A stretch of DNA of 64,000 bases from Rhodopseudomonas palustris. GTDB lineage: Bacteria > Pseudomonadota > Alphaproteobacteria > Rhizobiales > Xanthobacteraceae. The position numbers and the translations under genes were made by a program. Position 1 is the stretch's first letter, and each line of letters begins with the position of its first letter. The notes beneath the pieces are model-generated. The model saw only the letters and a program-made list of their open reading frames with translations, did not search any database and was not told the DNA's origin. Positions 33,754 to 43,914 of the stretch are shown here, one piece after another. Location: contig NZ_QYYD01000021.1 in the NCBI RefSeq assembly GCF_003591005.1, positions 54,738 to 118,737 on the forward strand, in the 5' to 3' direction.

Positions 33754-34241
33754 GCCCTCAAGCTCTTTCCGGGTTGAACCGCATGGGCGCTTTCGTGGTG
33801 ACGCTTCAATAAAATGACTGATGCACCGCAGCTTCGCTTTCTAAAGCTAGCTTCAGAAGTTGGTCGCTGTTGCGAGGCGGGCAGCACGATGCACGACGAG
33901 ACAATGTGATGATCGCGCGGGCCTCCGTGCAACGTAGCACTGCCTTACTTTGCACGCGCTGGTAACGACCTCATACCGAGGTATGGGTTGCCGGCAATGC
34001 AGACATCGAGTGCCTCGTCGGCTCTCCTCGAAGCAGCTTCCCAAGATTTCGAGCCTCTCTGCCGGGCCGCCCATCATGCTCACAATGGGATCGAAGCTCG
34101 ACGCCGCGTAACCCCCGGCGGGCGGGCGGGCACATCCCGGTCTTGTGGATGCAGGGGCGGGTCACCCGCCCGCCGCTATCCCCACGGGCGGCACCGGAGG
34201 GTGTTGAGGCGCGCTCGTCGCCGTGTTAGGCAACGCCCGAC
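33754..34241. other. Intergenic region upstream of kinase and tRNA-Gly
   Basis: About 490 bases with no convincing gene. The left part contains the CATACC-GA-GGTATG palindrome. The right part, just before the tRNA, is very GC-rich, with the hairpin-forming GGGCGGGT-C-ACCCGCCC around 34152-34170. Confidence 0.5.
33972..33985. promoter_or_regulatory. Palindrome CATACC-GA-GGTATG upstream of PAS kinase
   Basis: Perfect 6-base arms around a GA centre, about 220 bases upstream of the start of the minus-strand kinase. It shares the TACC-N2-GGTA core with 29404-29413 upstream of the FixJ-type regulator, which suggests a common regulator for both signalling genes. Confidence 0.4.
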
Positions 34242-34315
34242 GCGGGTGTAGCTCAATGGTAGAGCAGCAGCCTTCCAAGCTGAATACGAGGGTTCGATTC
34301 CCTTCACCCGCTCCA
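34242..34315 (+). tRNA. tRNA-Gly (anticodon TCC)
   Basis: A complete 74-base tRNA with encoded CCA. GCGGGTG pairs with CACCCGC in the acceptor stem, the D loop has AGCTCAATGGTAGAGC, the anticodon loop is CTTCCAA (TCC), and GGGTTCGATTCCC forms the T arm. Confidence 0.96.
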
Positions 34316-34506
34316 GCCCGCATCTGATTGATTCTTTTTAAATTTTTCCGCTTTAGGTGCACGGTTCGTTGATCCGTTGGATCGGCCGGGAACGCCCTCA
34401 CGTCGCCGCCGACCGCCCTCGCACAGATAATCCCGCCGTCCCCGTTTTTGGAACTGTTCGCGCGCGCTTCGGTTGTGGGGGAACTACCCTACCAGCGGAG
34501 GCGACG

Positions 34507-35016
34507 ATGGGCTTTTTCAGCAAGGATATTCAGACCATGGAGGACATGCTGCTGCATGGGCTCCGCGACATCTATTATGCCGAACAGCAGATCACCAAGG
34601 CGCTGCCGACCATGATCAAGCAGGCCACCAATCGGGACTTGGCGGCCGGGCTCAAGGCGCATCTCGAAGAGACCGAAAAGCAGATCGAGCGGCTCGATCA
34701 GGTGTTCAAAAAGCTCGGCGAGAAGCCGTCCGGCATCGACTGCCCGGCAATCGACGGGCTGATCAAGGAAGCCAACGAAACCGCCAGCGAGATCGCCGAC
34801 AAGACGGTGCTCGACGCCGCGATCGTCGCCAACGCGCAGGCGGTCGAGCACTACGAGATCGCCCGCTACGGCACGCTGATCGCGTGGGCCGAGGAACTGG
34901 GCCACGACGACATCGTCCGCTTCCTCACCACAAACCTGAACGAAGAGAAGGCGGCCAACACGAAGCTCAACACCGTGGCGCTCCGGAAGGGCGTCAATCG
35001 CAAGGCCGCAAGCTAA
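34507..35016 (+). CDS. DUF892 (YciE-type) ferritin-like protein
   Basis: A 169-residue four-helix ferritin-like protein. TMEDMLLHGLRDIYYAEQQITKALP is the family signature, and later helices contain HLEETEKQIERLDQVF and AVEHYEIARYGTLIAWAE with the metal-ligand glutamates and histidine. The ATG at 34507 follows GGAGGCGACG; a frame open further upstream crosses the tRNA leader region and is not used. It is 12 bases upstream of the DUF4142 gene, so the two form an operon. YciE/YciF proteins are linked to general stress. Confidence 0.93.
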   Translation: MGFFSKDIQTMEDMLLHGLRDIYYAEQQITKALPTMIKQATNRDLAAGLKAHLEETEKQIERLDQVFKKLGEKPSGIDCPAIDGLIKEANETASEIADKTVLDAAIVANAQAVEHYEIARYGTLIAWAEELGHDDIVRFLTTNLNEEKAANTKLNTVALRKGVNRKAAS

Positions 35017-35028
35017 AGGATAACTGCC

Positions 35029-35601
35029 ATGAAACGTACCATGATCGCGCTGGGCTGCTGCCTGCTGATGGCATCGCCCGTTCTGGCCCAGTCGGTCGGC
35101 GAAAAGACCGGCGTTAATTCCGTACTCGGCGTCGCGCCGACCACCGCGGACTTCATCAAGCAGGCGGCGATCAGCGACATGTTCGAGATCCAGTCGAGCA
35201 AGCTCGCCGAGCAGAAGGGCGACGCCGCCACCAAGACCTTCGCCAAGCAGATGGTGGCGGACCACACCAAGACGAGCACTGAGCTGAAGTCGCTGATCTC
35301 GTCGGGCAAGGTGAAGGCCGAAGTGCCGACCCAGCTCGACGACGCGCATCGCAGCAAGCTCGACAAGCTGACCAATGCGAGCGGCGCCGACTTCAGCGAA
35401 ACCTATGTGGAGCAGCAGGTTTCCGCCCATAAGGACGCGGTGTCGCTGTTCGATCGCTATTCCCGCGGCGGCGAAAATGCCGAGCTGAAGAACTGGGCCG
35501 GCCAGACCCTGCCTGCGTTGAAGCACCATCTCGAGATGGCGCAGAACCTCGACAAGCAGCGCTCGAACACGACTTCGCAGTCCAACAAGTCGAGCAAGTA
35601 A
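35029..35601 (+). CDS. DUF4142 exported protein
   Basis: A 190-residue protein with a signal peptide (KRTMIALGCCLLMASPVLAQ) and a DUF4142 helical bundle: FIKQAAISDMFEIQSSKLAEQ, AKQMVADHTKTSTELKSL and AHKDAVSLFDRYSRGGEN. DUF4142 proteins resemble ferritin-like bundles in the periplasm and often accompany stress genes. It follows the DUF892 gene by 12 bases and ends before a strong terminator. Confidence 0.92.
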   Translation: MKRTMIALGCCLLMASPVLAQSVGEKTGVNSVLGVAPTTADFIKQAAISDMFEIQSSKLAEQKGDAATKTFAKQMVADHTKTSTELKSLISSGKVKAEVPTQLDDAHRSKLDKLTNASGADFSETYVEQQVSAHKDAVSLFDRYSRGGENAELKNWAGQTLPALKHHLEMAQNLDKQRSNTTSQSNKSSK

Positions 35602-35636
35602 AGCCTCGTCCCGCCCAGCCTCCTCCCGCCAGCCTC

Positions 35637-35670
35637 GGCCCGGACGCACCCGCGTCCGGGCCTTTCTTTT
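35637..35670 (+). terminator. Rho-independent terminator after DUF892-DUF4142 operon
   Basis: GGCCCGGACGC and GCGTCCGGGCC pair perfectly over 11 bp around an ACCC loop, followed by TTTCTTTT. It begins 36 bases after the DUF4142 stop. Confidence 0.9.
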
Positions 35671-35844
35671 GGGCACCGCGCTCGCTGCACCGAAACGGGC
35701 AGGAACCGAATGCAAAATGCGGCATTATCGCGTCAGCAGGTGGGGGATTTCGTCAATGATACCAAACCGATCGAGTTCAATCGGGGTTGGGCCTCTGGCC
35801 GAGCTTCGCAATTGCGCCTGCGCGCCAACCCGGAAGGACCCGTG

Positions 35845-38049
<2,205 letters not shown>

Positions 38050-38075
38050 TTCTGCACTGCCGCAAATTTGCGCAG

Positions 38076-38110
38076 GCGTTCAGCCGGTTATTGCGGAACC
38101 GACTGAACGC
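38076..38110 (+). terminator. Hairpin after glgX
   Basis: GCGTTCAGCCGGTT and AACCGACTGAACGC pair over 14 positions with one mismatch, around an ATTGCGG loop, 27 bases after the glgX stop. The following bases (CGCGTCATTG) are not a T tract, so it may act in mRNA processing as much as in termination. Confidence 0.5.
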
Positions 38111-38161
38111 CGCGTCATTGAAGCTCGACAAATTCAATGACGGTCAAATTGGAGATTGCGG

Positions 38162-39013
38162 GTGAAAATTCGAGCGGGCTACAACATCATCTTCCAATGC
38201 TTCCAGGACACTCCGATGAACCTGCTGCTCAGCGTTCGTCCGGAGCGGATGCAGGATGTCATCGGCGAGCATCGGATCAAGTTCTCACCGGACGTTCCGG
38301 CGCGTGACTTCATCGACATGTTCGGCAATACCTGCACGCGGATCGTCGCGCCGGCCGGGCAGATCGAGATCAGCAACAATTTCCTGATCGCGGACTCCGG
38401 CCTGCCCGACGAAGCGGCTCCTGGTGCCCGGCAGTTGCCCGTGGCGGAGCTGCCGGACGACGTGCTCGTCTATCTTCTCGGCAGCCGCTATTGCGACACC
38501 GACAAACTGTCCAACCTCGCCTGGTCGATGTTCGGCGGCATCACGTCGGGCTGGGAGCGCGTGCAGGCGATCGTCGACTACACCCACAATCAAATCGAAT
38601 TCGGCTATCACTACGCCCGCAACGATCGCACCGCGGCCGAAGGTCATGCGGAGCGGATCGGCGTGTGTCGTGACTTCGCGCATCTGGCGGTGACGCTGTG
38701 TCGCTGCATGAACATTCCGGCGCGCTACTGCACCGGCTACCTTGGCGACATCGGCGTACCGATCGATCCGGCGCCGATGGATTTCTCGGCGTGGTTCGAG
38801 GTCTATCTCGACGGCCGCTGGTACACGTTCGACGCACGCCACAACCATCCGCGGATCGGTCGCATCGTCATGGCTCGCGGCCGCGACGCCGCCGACGTGG
38901 CCATCTCGACCTCGTTCGGCACCGCGCAGCTGGTGAAGTTCGAAGTGACGACCTACGAGGTCACCGAGCAGTCGGAGGAACAGTTGCAGCCCCCTTTGCA
39001 GAAGGTGGCTTGA
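38162..39013 (+). CDS. Transglutaminase-like cysteine protease-fold protein
   Basis: A 283-residue protein with an N-terminal beta domain (KIRAGYNIIFQCFQDTPMNLLLSV) and a transglutaminase core. The triad is visible: cysteine in RIGVCRDFAHLAVTLCRCMN, histidine in FDARHNHPRIGRI and the following aspartate region. I use GTG at 38162, which has GGAG seven bases upstream; a TTG six bases earlier is too close to that site. These proteins are often cytoplasmic and encoded near circularly permuted ATP-grasp or alpha-E genes, which are not seen here. The reaction (protease or crosslinking) is unknown. Confidence 0.88.
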   Translation: MKIRAGYNIIFQCFQDTPMNLLLSVRPERMQDVIGEHRIKFSPDVPARDFIDMFGNTCTRIVAPAGQIEISNNFLIADSGLPDEAAPGARQLPVAELPDDVLVYLLGSRYCDTDKLSNLAWSMFGGITSGWERVQAIVDYTHNQIEFGYHYARNDRTAAEGHAERIGVCRDFAHLAVTLCRCMNIPARYCTGYLGDIGVPIDPAPMDFSAWFEVYLDGRWYTFDARHNHPRIGRIVMARGRDAADVAISTSFGTAQLVKFEVTTYEVTEQSEEQLQPPLQKVA

Positions 39014-39093
39014 AACTCTGATGCTACTGACCGCTAGGGCTTGGGTGGTCGCGGCCCTCCTTGATTATGAGCTGAAGTAACGCTGCCTCTCCC

Positions 39094-39183
39094 CGTCATG
39101 CCCGGCCTCGTGCCGGGCATCCACGCCTTTCGGACCGAAATGCAGCAAAGGCGTGGATGGCCGGGACAAGCCCGGCCATGACG
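39094..39183. repeat. Palindromic intergenic repeat, family 1 (CATGCCCGGC...GCCCGGCCATGACG)
   Basis: A ~90-base imperfect palindrome: the left arm from CGTCATGCCCGGCC through GGCATCCACGCCTT pairs with AAGGCGTGGATGGCC through GCCCGGCCATGACG on the right. A second copy of the same family lies inside the type IIG gene at 58160-58250. It resembles the short mobile palindromic repeats common in Bradyrhizobium and Rhodopseudomonas genomes. Confidence 0.8.
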
Positions 39184-39233
39184 AACTGATGGGTCTCTAT
39201 CGAAACAAACGCCGCGCCTATTGCACCCGCATC

Positions 39234-39311
39234 GCGAGCGCAGCGAAGCAATCTAGACCCAGTGCACGGGGCTTCTGGATTGCTTCGTCGCTTCGCTCCT
39301 CGCAATGACGG
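39234..39311. repeat. Inverted repeat, family 3 (GCGAAGCAATC...GATTGCTTCG)
   Basis: Arms GCGAGCGCAGCGAAGCAATC and GGATTGCTTCGTCGCTTCGC pair around TAGACCCAGTGCACGGGGCTTCT, ending CTCGCAATGACGG. It is a third class of short intergenic repeat, seen once here. With family 1 it fills most of the 356-base gap after the transglutaminase gene; no gene is seen in that gap. Confidence 0.7.
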
Positions 39312-39369
39312 AGAGGCTCGGCGTCTGTCACGGACGGAGAAGCCGAGTTTGCGGTGGGTGACGGCAGCT

Positions 39370-39582
39370 TTAATTCGTCACCACGCCCAGCGCCGTCTCC
39401 GAGCTGTCGCTGCCCGGCACGGTAATCCGGACTTCGTGGCCGAACTTGATGGCGTTGGTGGCGGCCAGCACGGCGGCTTCGAAGGCCGCTTCCTTACTGG
39501 CGTAGTCGCCGACCGGGTCGTTGTCGTGGCGCACGCCCCAGCTGTCGTCGGTGCCCACGATATCGTAATAGGCCTTGCCCAT
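39370..39582 (-). CDS. Small conserved protein (DUF2188-like)
   Basis: A 70-residue protein starting MGKAYYDIVGTDDSWGVRHD and continuing DYASKEAAFEAAVLAATNAIKFGHEV, a beta-beta-alpha-beta pattern like DUF2188 and related small domains. The ATG at 39582 has GGAGGCGCAG upstream; an in-frame extension to 39678 is unnecessary. It stands alone between repeats and the chemoreceptor gene. No function is known. Confidence 0.8.
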   Translation of the reverse strand: MGKAYYDIVGTDDSWGVRHDNDPVGDYASKEAAFEAAVLAATNAIKFGHEVRITVPGSDSSETALGVVTN

Positions 39583-39691
39583 CTGCGCCTCCGTTTTCAC
39601 CGTTAATGAAGGCCGCGGGCGATGGTTCCTGTCGGCGCTCGGCCGCGGGACTTGCCGGCGGCTGCACCGTCCATCCATTCCGGCCCCAGCG

Positions 39692-41701
39692 CTACGCCGC
39701 CCGTACGGTGCCGAGGAATTTCTCGACCTCCAGCTTCAGGCGGCCGCTGTCGCCGGACAGCGACTTCGCCGCGTGCAACACCTGCGACGACGCCGCACCG
39801 GTCTCGGTGGCGCCGCGCTGCACGTCGGTGATGTTCGCCGATACCTGCTGGGTGCCTTGCGCGGCATGCTGCACGTTGCGGGAAATCTCCTGCGTGGCGG
39901 CGCCCTGCTCTTCCACCGCGGCTGCGATGGTCGAGGAGATCTCCGACATCCGGCCGATGGTCTCGCCGATCTGCCTGATCGCCACCACCGACTGATCGGT
40001 CGCGCTCTGAATGCCGCCGATCTGCTGGCTGATCTCGCCGGTCGCCTTGGCGGTCTGCTCCGCCAGGCCCTTGACCTCCGCGGCGACCACCGCGAAGCCG
40101 CGGCCGGCCTCGCCGGCGCGGGCCGCCTCGATCGTGGCGTTGAGCGCCAGCAGGTTGGTCTGGCCGGCGATGGTGTTGATCAGTTCGACGACGTCGCCGA
40201 TCCGCGCCGCGGCCTGGGCGAGGTCTTCGACGCGATCATTGGTGCGGCGGGCCTGCTCGACGGCCTCATGGGCGATGCGCGCGGACTCCTGCACCTGCCT
40301 GCTGATCTCGTTGACCGACGAACTCATCTCCTCGGTCGCGGATGCCACCGACTGAACATTAGTGGAGGCTTCTTCGGACGCCGACGCCACGACGGTGGCG
40401 AGCGACTGGGAGCGTTCGGCCGTCGAGGTCAGCGAAGTGGCGGAGGCCTCGAGTTCTTCCGACGCCGACGACACGGTGTCGACGATCTCGCCGATCGCAC
40501 TCTCGAAATCGGCGGCGATGCGCAGCATGTCCTGCTTGCGCCGCGCTGCGAGCTCGCGATCGCGCACGATGTTCGCCTCGGCCTCCTCGCGCGCCTTGCG
40601 CTCGGCGTTGCGCTGGATGATGCCGACGGTCTTGCCGATGTCGCCGATTTCGTCGCCGCGCTCGGCACCGACGATCTCGACGTCGAGCTTGCCATCGGCG
40701 ATCTGCCCGAGCGCGCCGTTCAGCCGGGTCAGCGGACGCGCCACGCCGAGGAACGAGAACAGCGCGGAGCCGATCAGCACCAGGATGATAGTCGCGCCAA
40801 ACGCCAGCGCCATCCTGCCGGACCAGGCGATTTCCGCAGCAGCCTTGGCCTTGGCTTGCTGGGCGGACTGCTGCGCCTTCTCGACAGCGCCGCGCAACAG
40901 CGTCGCGGCTTTGTTGGCGATCGGGATCGTCTGATCGCGGCTGATGCTGTTCTTCAGCGCATCGGCGGCGAACGCGTCCGAGGTCGTCGTCAGATAGCTC
41001 TTCAGCACGCCTTCGAGGTCACGAACGGCAGTCCGGCTTCTCCCGTCCGGCGCCTGCTCGCCGGCCCGGCGCAAGCCGTCGGTGACAGCGGCAACCTTGC
41101 GCTCGACCTTGGCTTTCTGGTCCTTGTCCTCGACGACGAAATACTGCCAGCCGATGGCGCGGACGCCGTCGAAATCGCCGTCCGCCTCCCGCAGCGGAGC
41201 CAGCGCCGCCTGACCGCCGAGTACGCCCTCCAGCGCAGCGACCTTGGCGTCCCAATCGGCCGCGATGCCGATGCGCTTGGCGTTGAGGTCGAGAACCCTG
41301 AGCTGCTGCTCGGCCTGCTGCTCGGCGCCGACCGCGTAGTCGGTCGTCATCTTCTTGATCTCGATGAACTTGTCTCTGTCGGCCCCGGTCGCGGTCGCAA
41401 TCGCCGTGTCCAGCAGCCTGGCCTGTGCCAGGCGGGCGACGTTGAACTCGCTGCGGCGTTGCTCGAACTCCTTGAGCGACCGCGCCAGCCGCACGCCACG
41501 CACCGCGAGCTGCATGTTACGCATCTCGGATTCGGCGATCAGCGCGCTCTCGGAAACCACCGCCTCGCGATCCGCCACGCCCGTCGCCTCGTTGACCCGA
41601 GTTTCGGTCATGAATTGATTGGTGACCATGCCGGCGGCCAGCAAGATGCCGATCAGGCCGGCTAGCCCGAGCTTATTCCCAATGCGGTTCAGTTTCGACA
41701 C
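39692..41701 (-). CDS. Methyl-accepting chemotaxis protein
   Basis: A 669-residue chemoreceptor. One membrane segment near the N terminus ([20 protein letters not shown]) precedes a long helical periplasmic domain (about 35-300); a second segment ([25 protein letters not shown]) leads into a HAMP domain ([21 protein letters not shown]). The signalling domain hairpin has the tip [25 protein letters not shown] with [15 protein letters not shown]. The ligand is unknown. No chemotaxis genes are adjacent, although a CheY-like/Hpt pair lies at 62640-63763. Confidence 0.94.
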   Translation of the reverse strand: MSKLNRIGNKLGLAGLIGILLAAGMVTNQFMTETRVNEATGVADREAVVSESALIAESEMRNMQLAVRGVRLARSLKEFEQRRSEFNVARLAQARLLDTAIATATGADRDKFIEIKKMTTDYAVGAEQQAEQQLRVLDLNAKRIGIAADWDAKVAALEGVLGGQAALAPLREADGDFDGVRAIGWQYFVVEDKDQKAKVERKVAAVTDGLRRAGEQAPDGRSRTAVRDLEGVLKSYLTTTSDAFAADALKNSISRDQTIPIANKAATLLRGAVEKAQQSAQQAKAKAAAEIAWSGRMALAFGATIILVLIGSALFSFLGVARPLTRLNGALGQIADGKLDVEIVGAERGDEIGDIGKTVGIIQRNAERKAREEAEANIVRDRELAARRKQDMLRIAADFESAIGEIVDTVSSASEELEASATSLTSTAERSQSLATVVASASEEASTNVQSVASATEEMSSSVNEISRQVQESARIAHEAVEQARRTNDRVEDLAQAAARIGDVVELINTIAGQTNLLALNATIEAARAGEAGRGFAVVAAEVKGLAEQTAKATGEISQQIGGIQSATDQSVVAIRQIGETIGRMSEISSTIAAAVEEQGAATQEISRNVQHAAQGTQQVSANITDVQRGATETGAASSQVLHAAKSLSGDSGRLKLEVEKFLGTVRAA

Positions 41702-41809
41702 AGCGAGGCTCCTGTTCTGCCTCGTGTGTAGCCGTGAGGATCCTCAGAGCCGGTTAATACCAGGCTACGTAGTAATACCGGGCGACCAAAGGCTCGGGCT
41801 GTCGCACGG

Positions 41810-42979
41810 TTATCTGCGCTGCAGACGGGAGATATCCGTGACCTGAACCGTCACGGTCCGGGCCCGGCCATCGCGCATCACCTGGAGCTTGACCTCATTG
41901 CCGATGCCGACGTTCTCCAGCGTCGCCGCGAGGTCCGACATGCTGTGCACCTCCTGACCATTGGCGCCGATGATGACGTCCTCGACCGCCCCGGTCTCGC
42001 TGGCGCCGACCAGACCGGCGCGGGCCGCCGGCGAGTCCGGCAGGGTCCGGACCACCACGACGCCATCGATACCGAGCCGGGCTGCCTCGGTCTCGTCGGC
42101 CGCGATGACGCCGATCCCTGGCACCGGCACCGTTCCGGTGCGGATCAATGCAGTCACGACGCGGTTGACGGAGTCGACCGGAATGGCGAAGCCGATGCCG
42201 GCCGAGGCGCCGGAGCCGGAGATGATCGCGGTGTTCAGGCCAATCAGCCGGCCGGCGCTGTCGAGCAGCGGTCCGCCGGAATTGCCCGGGTTGATCGCCG
42301 CGTCGGTCTGGATCACGCCGCTGACCTCATGCGCCGCCGCGGTCGGCAGCCGCCGCTGCAGCGCGCTGACGATGCCGGTGGTCAGCGTCTGCTCCAGCCC
42401 ATAGGGGTTGCCGATCGCAAACGCGGCCTGCCCGACCTGCAGGTCCGACGACGAGCCGATCGCGATCGGACGCAGCGCGGTGCGTGGCCGCTCGAGCTGC
42501 AGCACGGCAAGATCGTAGTTCGGTGCGGTACCGACCACGCGCGCGGTAACGAACTCGCCCGACGACAGCCGCGCTCCGAGTGCGCTGGCGCCCTGGATGA
42601 CGTGATTATTGGTGATGACGTGGCCGGCCGCGTCCCAGATCACGCCGGAGCCGGACTGCACGCCGCCCTGCGGATCCTGCTGCTCGAACGACGGCGACGG
42701 CCGCCGCCGCGACTGGGCATAGACGTGGACCACCGACGGCGACACCCGCTTGAACAGCTCGATCGTCGAGGTTTCCGCCGGCGCCAGTTCGCCGCGAGCC
42801 GTGACCGTCCGCGGCTCGGATACCGAGAACCACAGCGACGCCAGATAAGGCTGCGCCACCCAGGCCGTCGCCAGCAGCAGCAGCCAGATCACCGCGATCC
42901 GCAGCAACAGATCGGTGCGGCGAGCGCGGCGCGCTTGCGGATCGGGTGAAGGCTGGCTGGGCGGAACGGAGGGCGACAT
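41810..42979 (-). CDS. HtrA/DegS-like trypsin-family protease with PDZ domain
   Basis: A 389-residue S1C protease. An N-terminal anchor (LLRIAVIWLLLLATAWVA, about 25-42) holds it in the inner membrane facing the periplasm. The triad is H126 in VITNNHVIQ, D156 in NYDLAVLQL and S234 in NPGNSGGPLLD. One PDZ domain covers the C-terminal ~100 residues (GIDGVVVVRTLPDSPAARAGL). With a single PDZ and an anchor it resembles DegS more than DegP. It is convergent with no gene and divergent from the site-2 protease gene at 43221, an interesting pairing because DegS-type and site-2 proteases act together in envelope-stress cascades. Confidence 0.93.
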   Translation of the reverse strand: MSPSVPPSQPSPDPQARRARRTDLLLRIAVIWLLLLATAWVAQPYLASLWFSVSEPRTVTARGELAPAETSTIELFKRVSPSVVHVYAQSRRRPSPSFEQQDPQGGVQSGSGVIWDAAGHVITNNHVIQGASALGARLSSGEFVTARVVGTAPNYDLAVLQLERPRTALRPIAIGSSSDLQVGQAAFAIGNPYGLEQTLTTGIVSALQRRLPTAAAHEVSGVIQTDAAINPGNSGGPLLDSAGRLIGLNTAIISGSGASAGIGFAIPVDSVNRVVTALIRTGTVPVPGIGVIAADETEAARLGIDGVVVVRTLPDSPAARAGLVGASETGAVEDVIIGANGQEVHSMSDLAATLENVGIGNEVKLQVMRDGRARTVTVQVTDISRLQRR

Positions 42980-43220
42980 CGGTCAGGCGATCCTTGCAAC
43001 TTGGCGTCACGCCCAAAAAATGGCGAAGCCGGCCGCTTTTCACAACGGCTGCCGCGTTAATCCTGCGCAACATTGCTGCTCCCGCCCCCACCTCACGCAG
43101 GACCACAACATGAATTCGCAGCCATAAAGCGCCCGCACGACCGTCGCCGAGTGGCACCCGCACGCCGCTGGTTCTATATCCGGCACCAGCGCAGCAATCC
43201 GTCTGCCAAACAGGCTATCG

Positions 43221-43895
43221 ATGTCAGATCCCTTCTCGACCATGATGCTGGTGATTTCGGTGTGGGCGTTGCCGCTGCTCATCGCCATCACCTTCCACGA
43301 AGCCGCGCATGCTTATGCGGCGCGGATGTGCGGCGACGACACCGCCTGGATGCTGGGCCGCGTCACGCTGAACCCGCTCAAGCATATCGATCCGTTCGGC
43401 ACCGTGTTGCTGCCGCTGTTGCTGCTGGCGATGCAATCGCCGTTTCTGTTCGGCTACGCCAAGCCGGTGCCGGTGAATTTCCGCGGGCTGCGCAATCCGC
43501 GCCGCGACATGGTGCTGGTGGCGGCTGCGGGTCCTGCAATCAACATCGTGCTGGCGCTCGCCGCCGCCTTGGTGCTGAGGCTGTTCGGCGAAGTCTCCGG
43601 CGCGACCGGCGAATGGCTGGTTCGCAACCTCGCCAACGCGCTGCTGGTCAACGTCGTGCTGGCGATCTTCAACATGATCCCGATCCCGCCGCTCGATGGT
43701 GGCCGCATCGCCGTCGGCTTGCTGCCGCGCGTGCTGGGCCGGCCGCTGGCGCGGCTCGAACCCTACGGCATGCTGGTGCTGATCGGCTTGGTATTCCTGA
43801 TGCCGCTCGCCGGCCTCGGCGGCGCGACCCAATGGATCGCGCAGTCGAGCCGCTACGTCGTCGAAGCCATTTTGCGGCTCACCGGGAACGCGTGA
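43221..43895 (+). CDS. Site-2 protease family membrane metalloprotease (M50)
   Basis: A 224-residue integral membrane protein with about six hydrophobic segments. The zinc motif is in ITFHEAAHAYAARMCGDD (HEAAH), and the second metal ligand lies in NMIPIPPLDGGRIAVGLLP. The short length without PDZ or CBS domains matches the compact bacterial S2P group. The start ATG has no strong Shine-Dalgarno site. It is divergent from the HtrA-like gene with 240 bases between them; cooperation in processing an envelope protein is possible but inferred only from position. Confidence 0.92.
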   Translation: MSDPFSTMMLVISVWALPLLIAITFHEAAHAYAARMCGDDTAWMLGRVTLNPLKHIDPFGTVLLPLLLLAMQSPFLFGYAKPVPVNFRGLRNPRRDMVLVAAAGPAINIVLALAAALVLRLFGEVSGATGEWLVRNLANALLVNVVLAIFNMIPIPPLDGGRIAVGLLPRVLGRPLARLEPYGMLVLIGLVFLMPLAGLGGATQWIAQSSRYVVEAILRLTGNA

Positions 43896-43914
43896 GCGCG
43901 CGAGGCTGCGGGAG

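Noticed and set aside
34242..34506. tRNA-Gly as an integration site of a genomic island
   Set aside because: No integrase, direct repeat of the tRNA 3' end or change in composition was seen downstream.
42980..43220. Possible sigma/anti-sigma gene between the two protease genes
   Set aside because: No supported frame in the 240-base gap.
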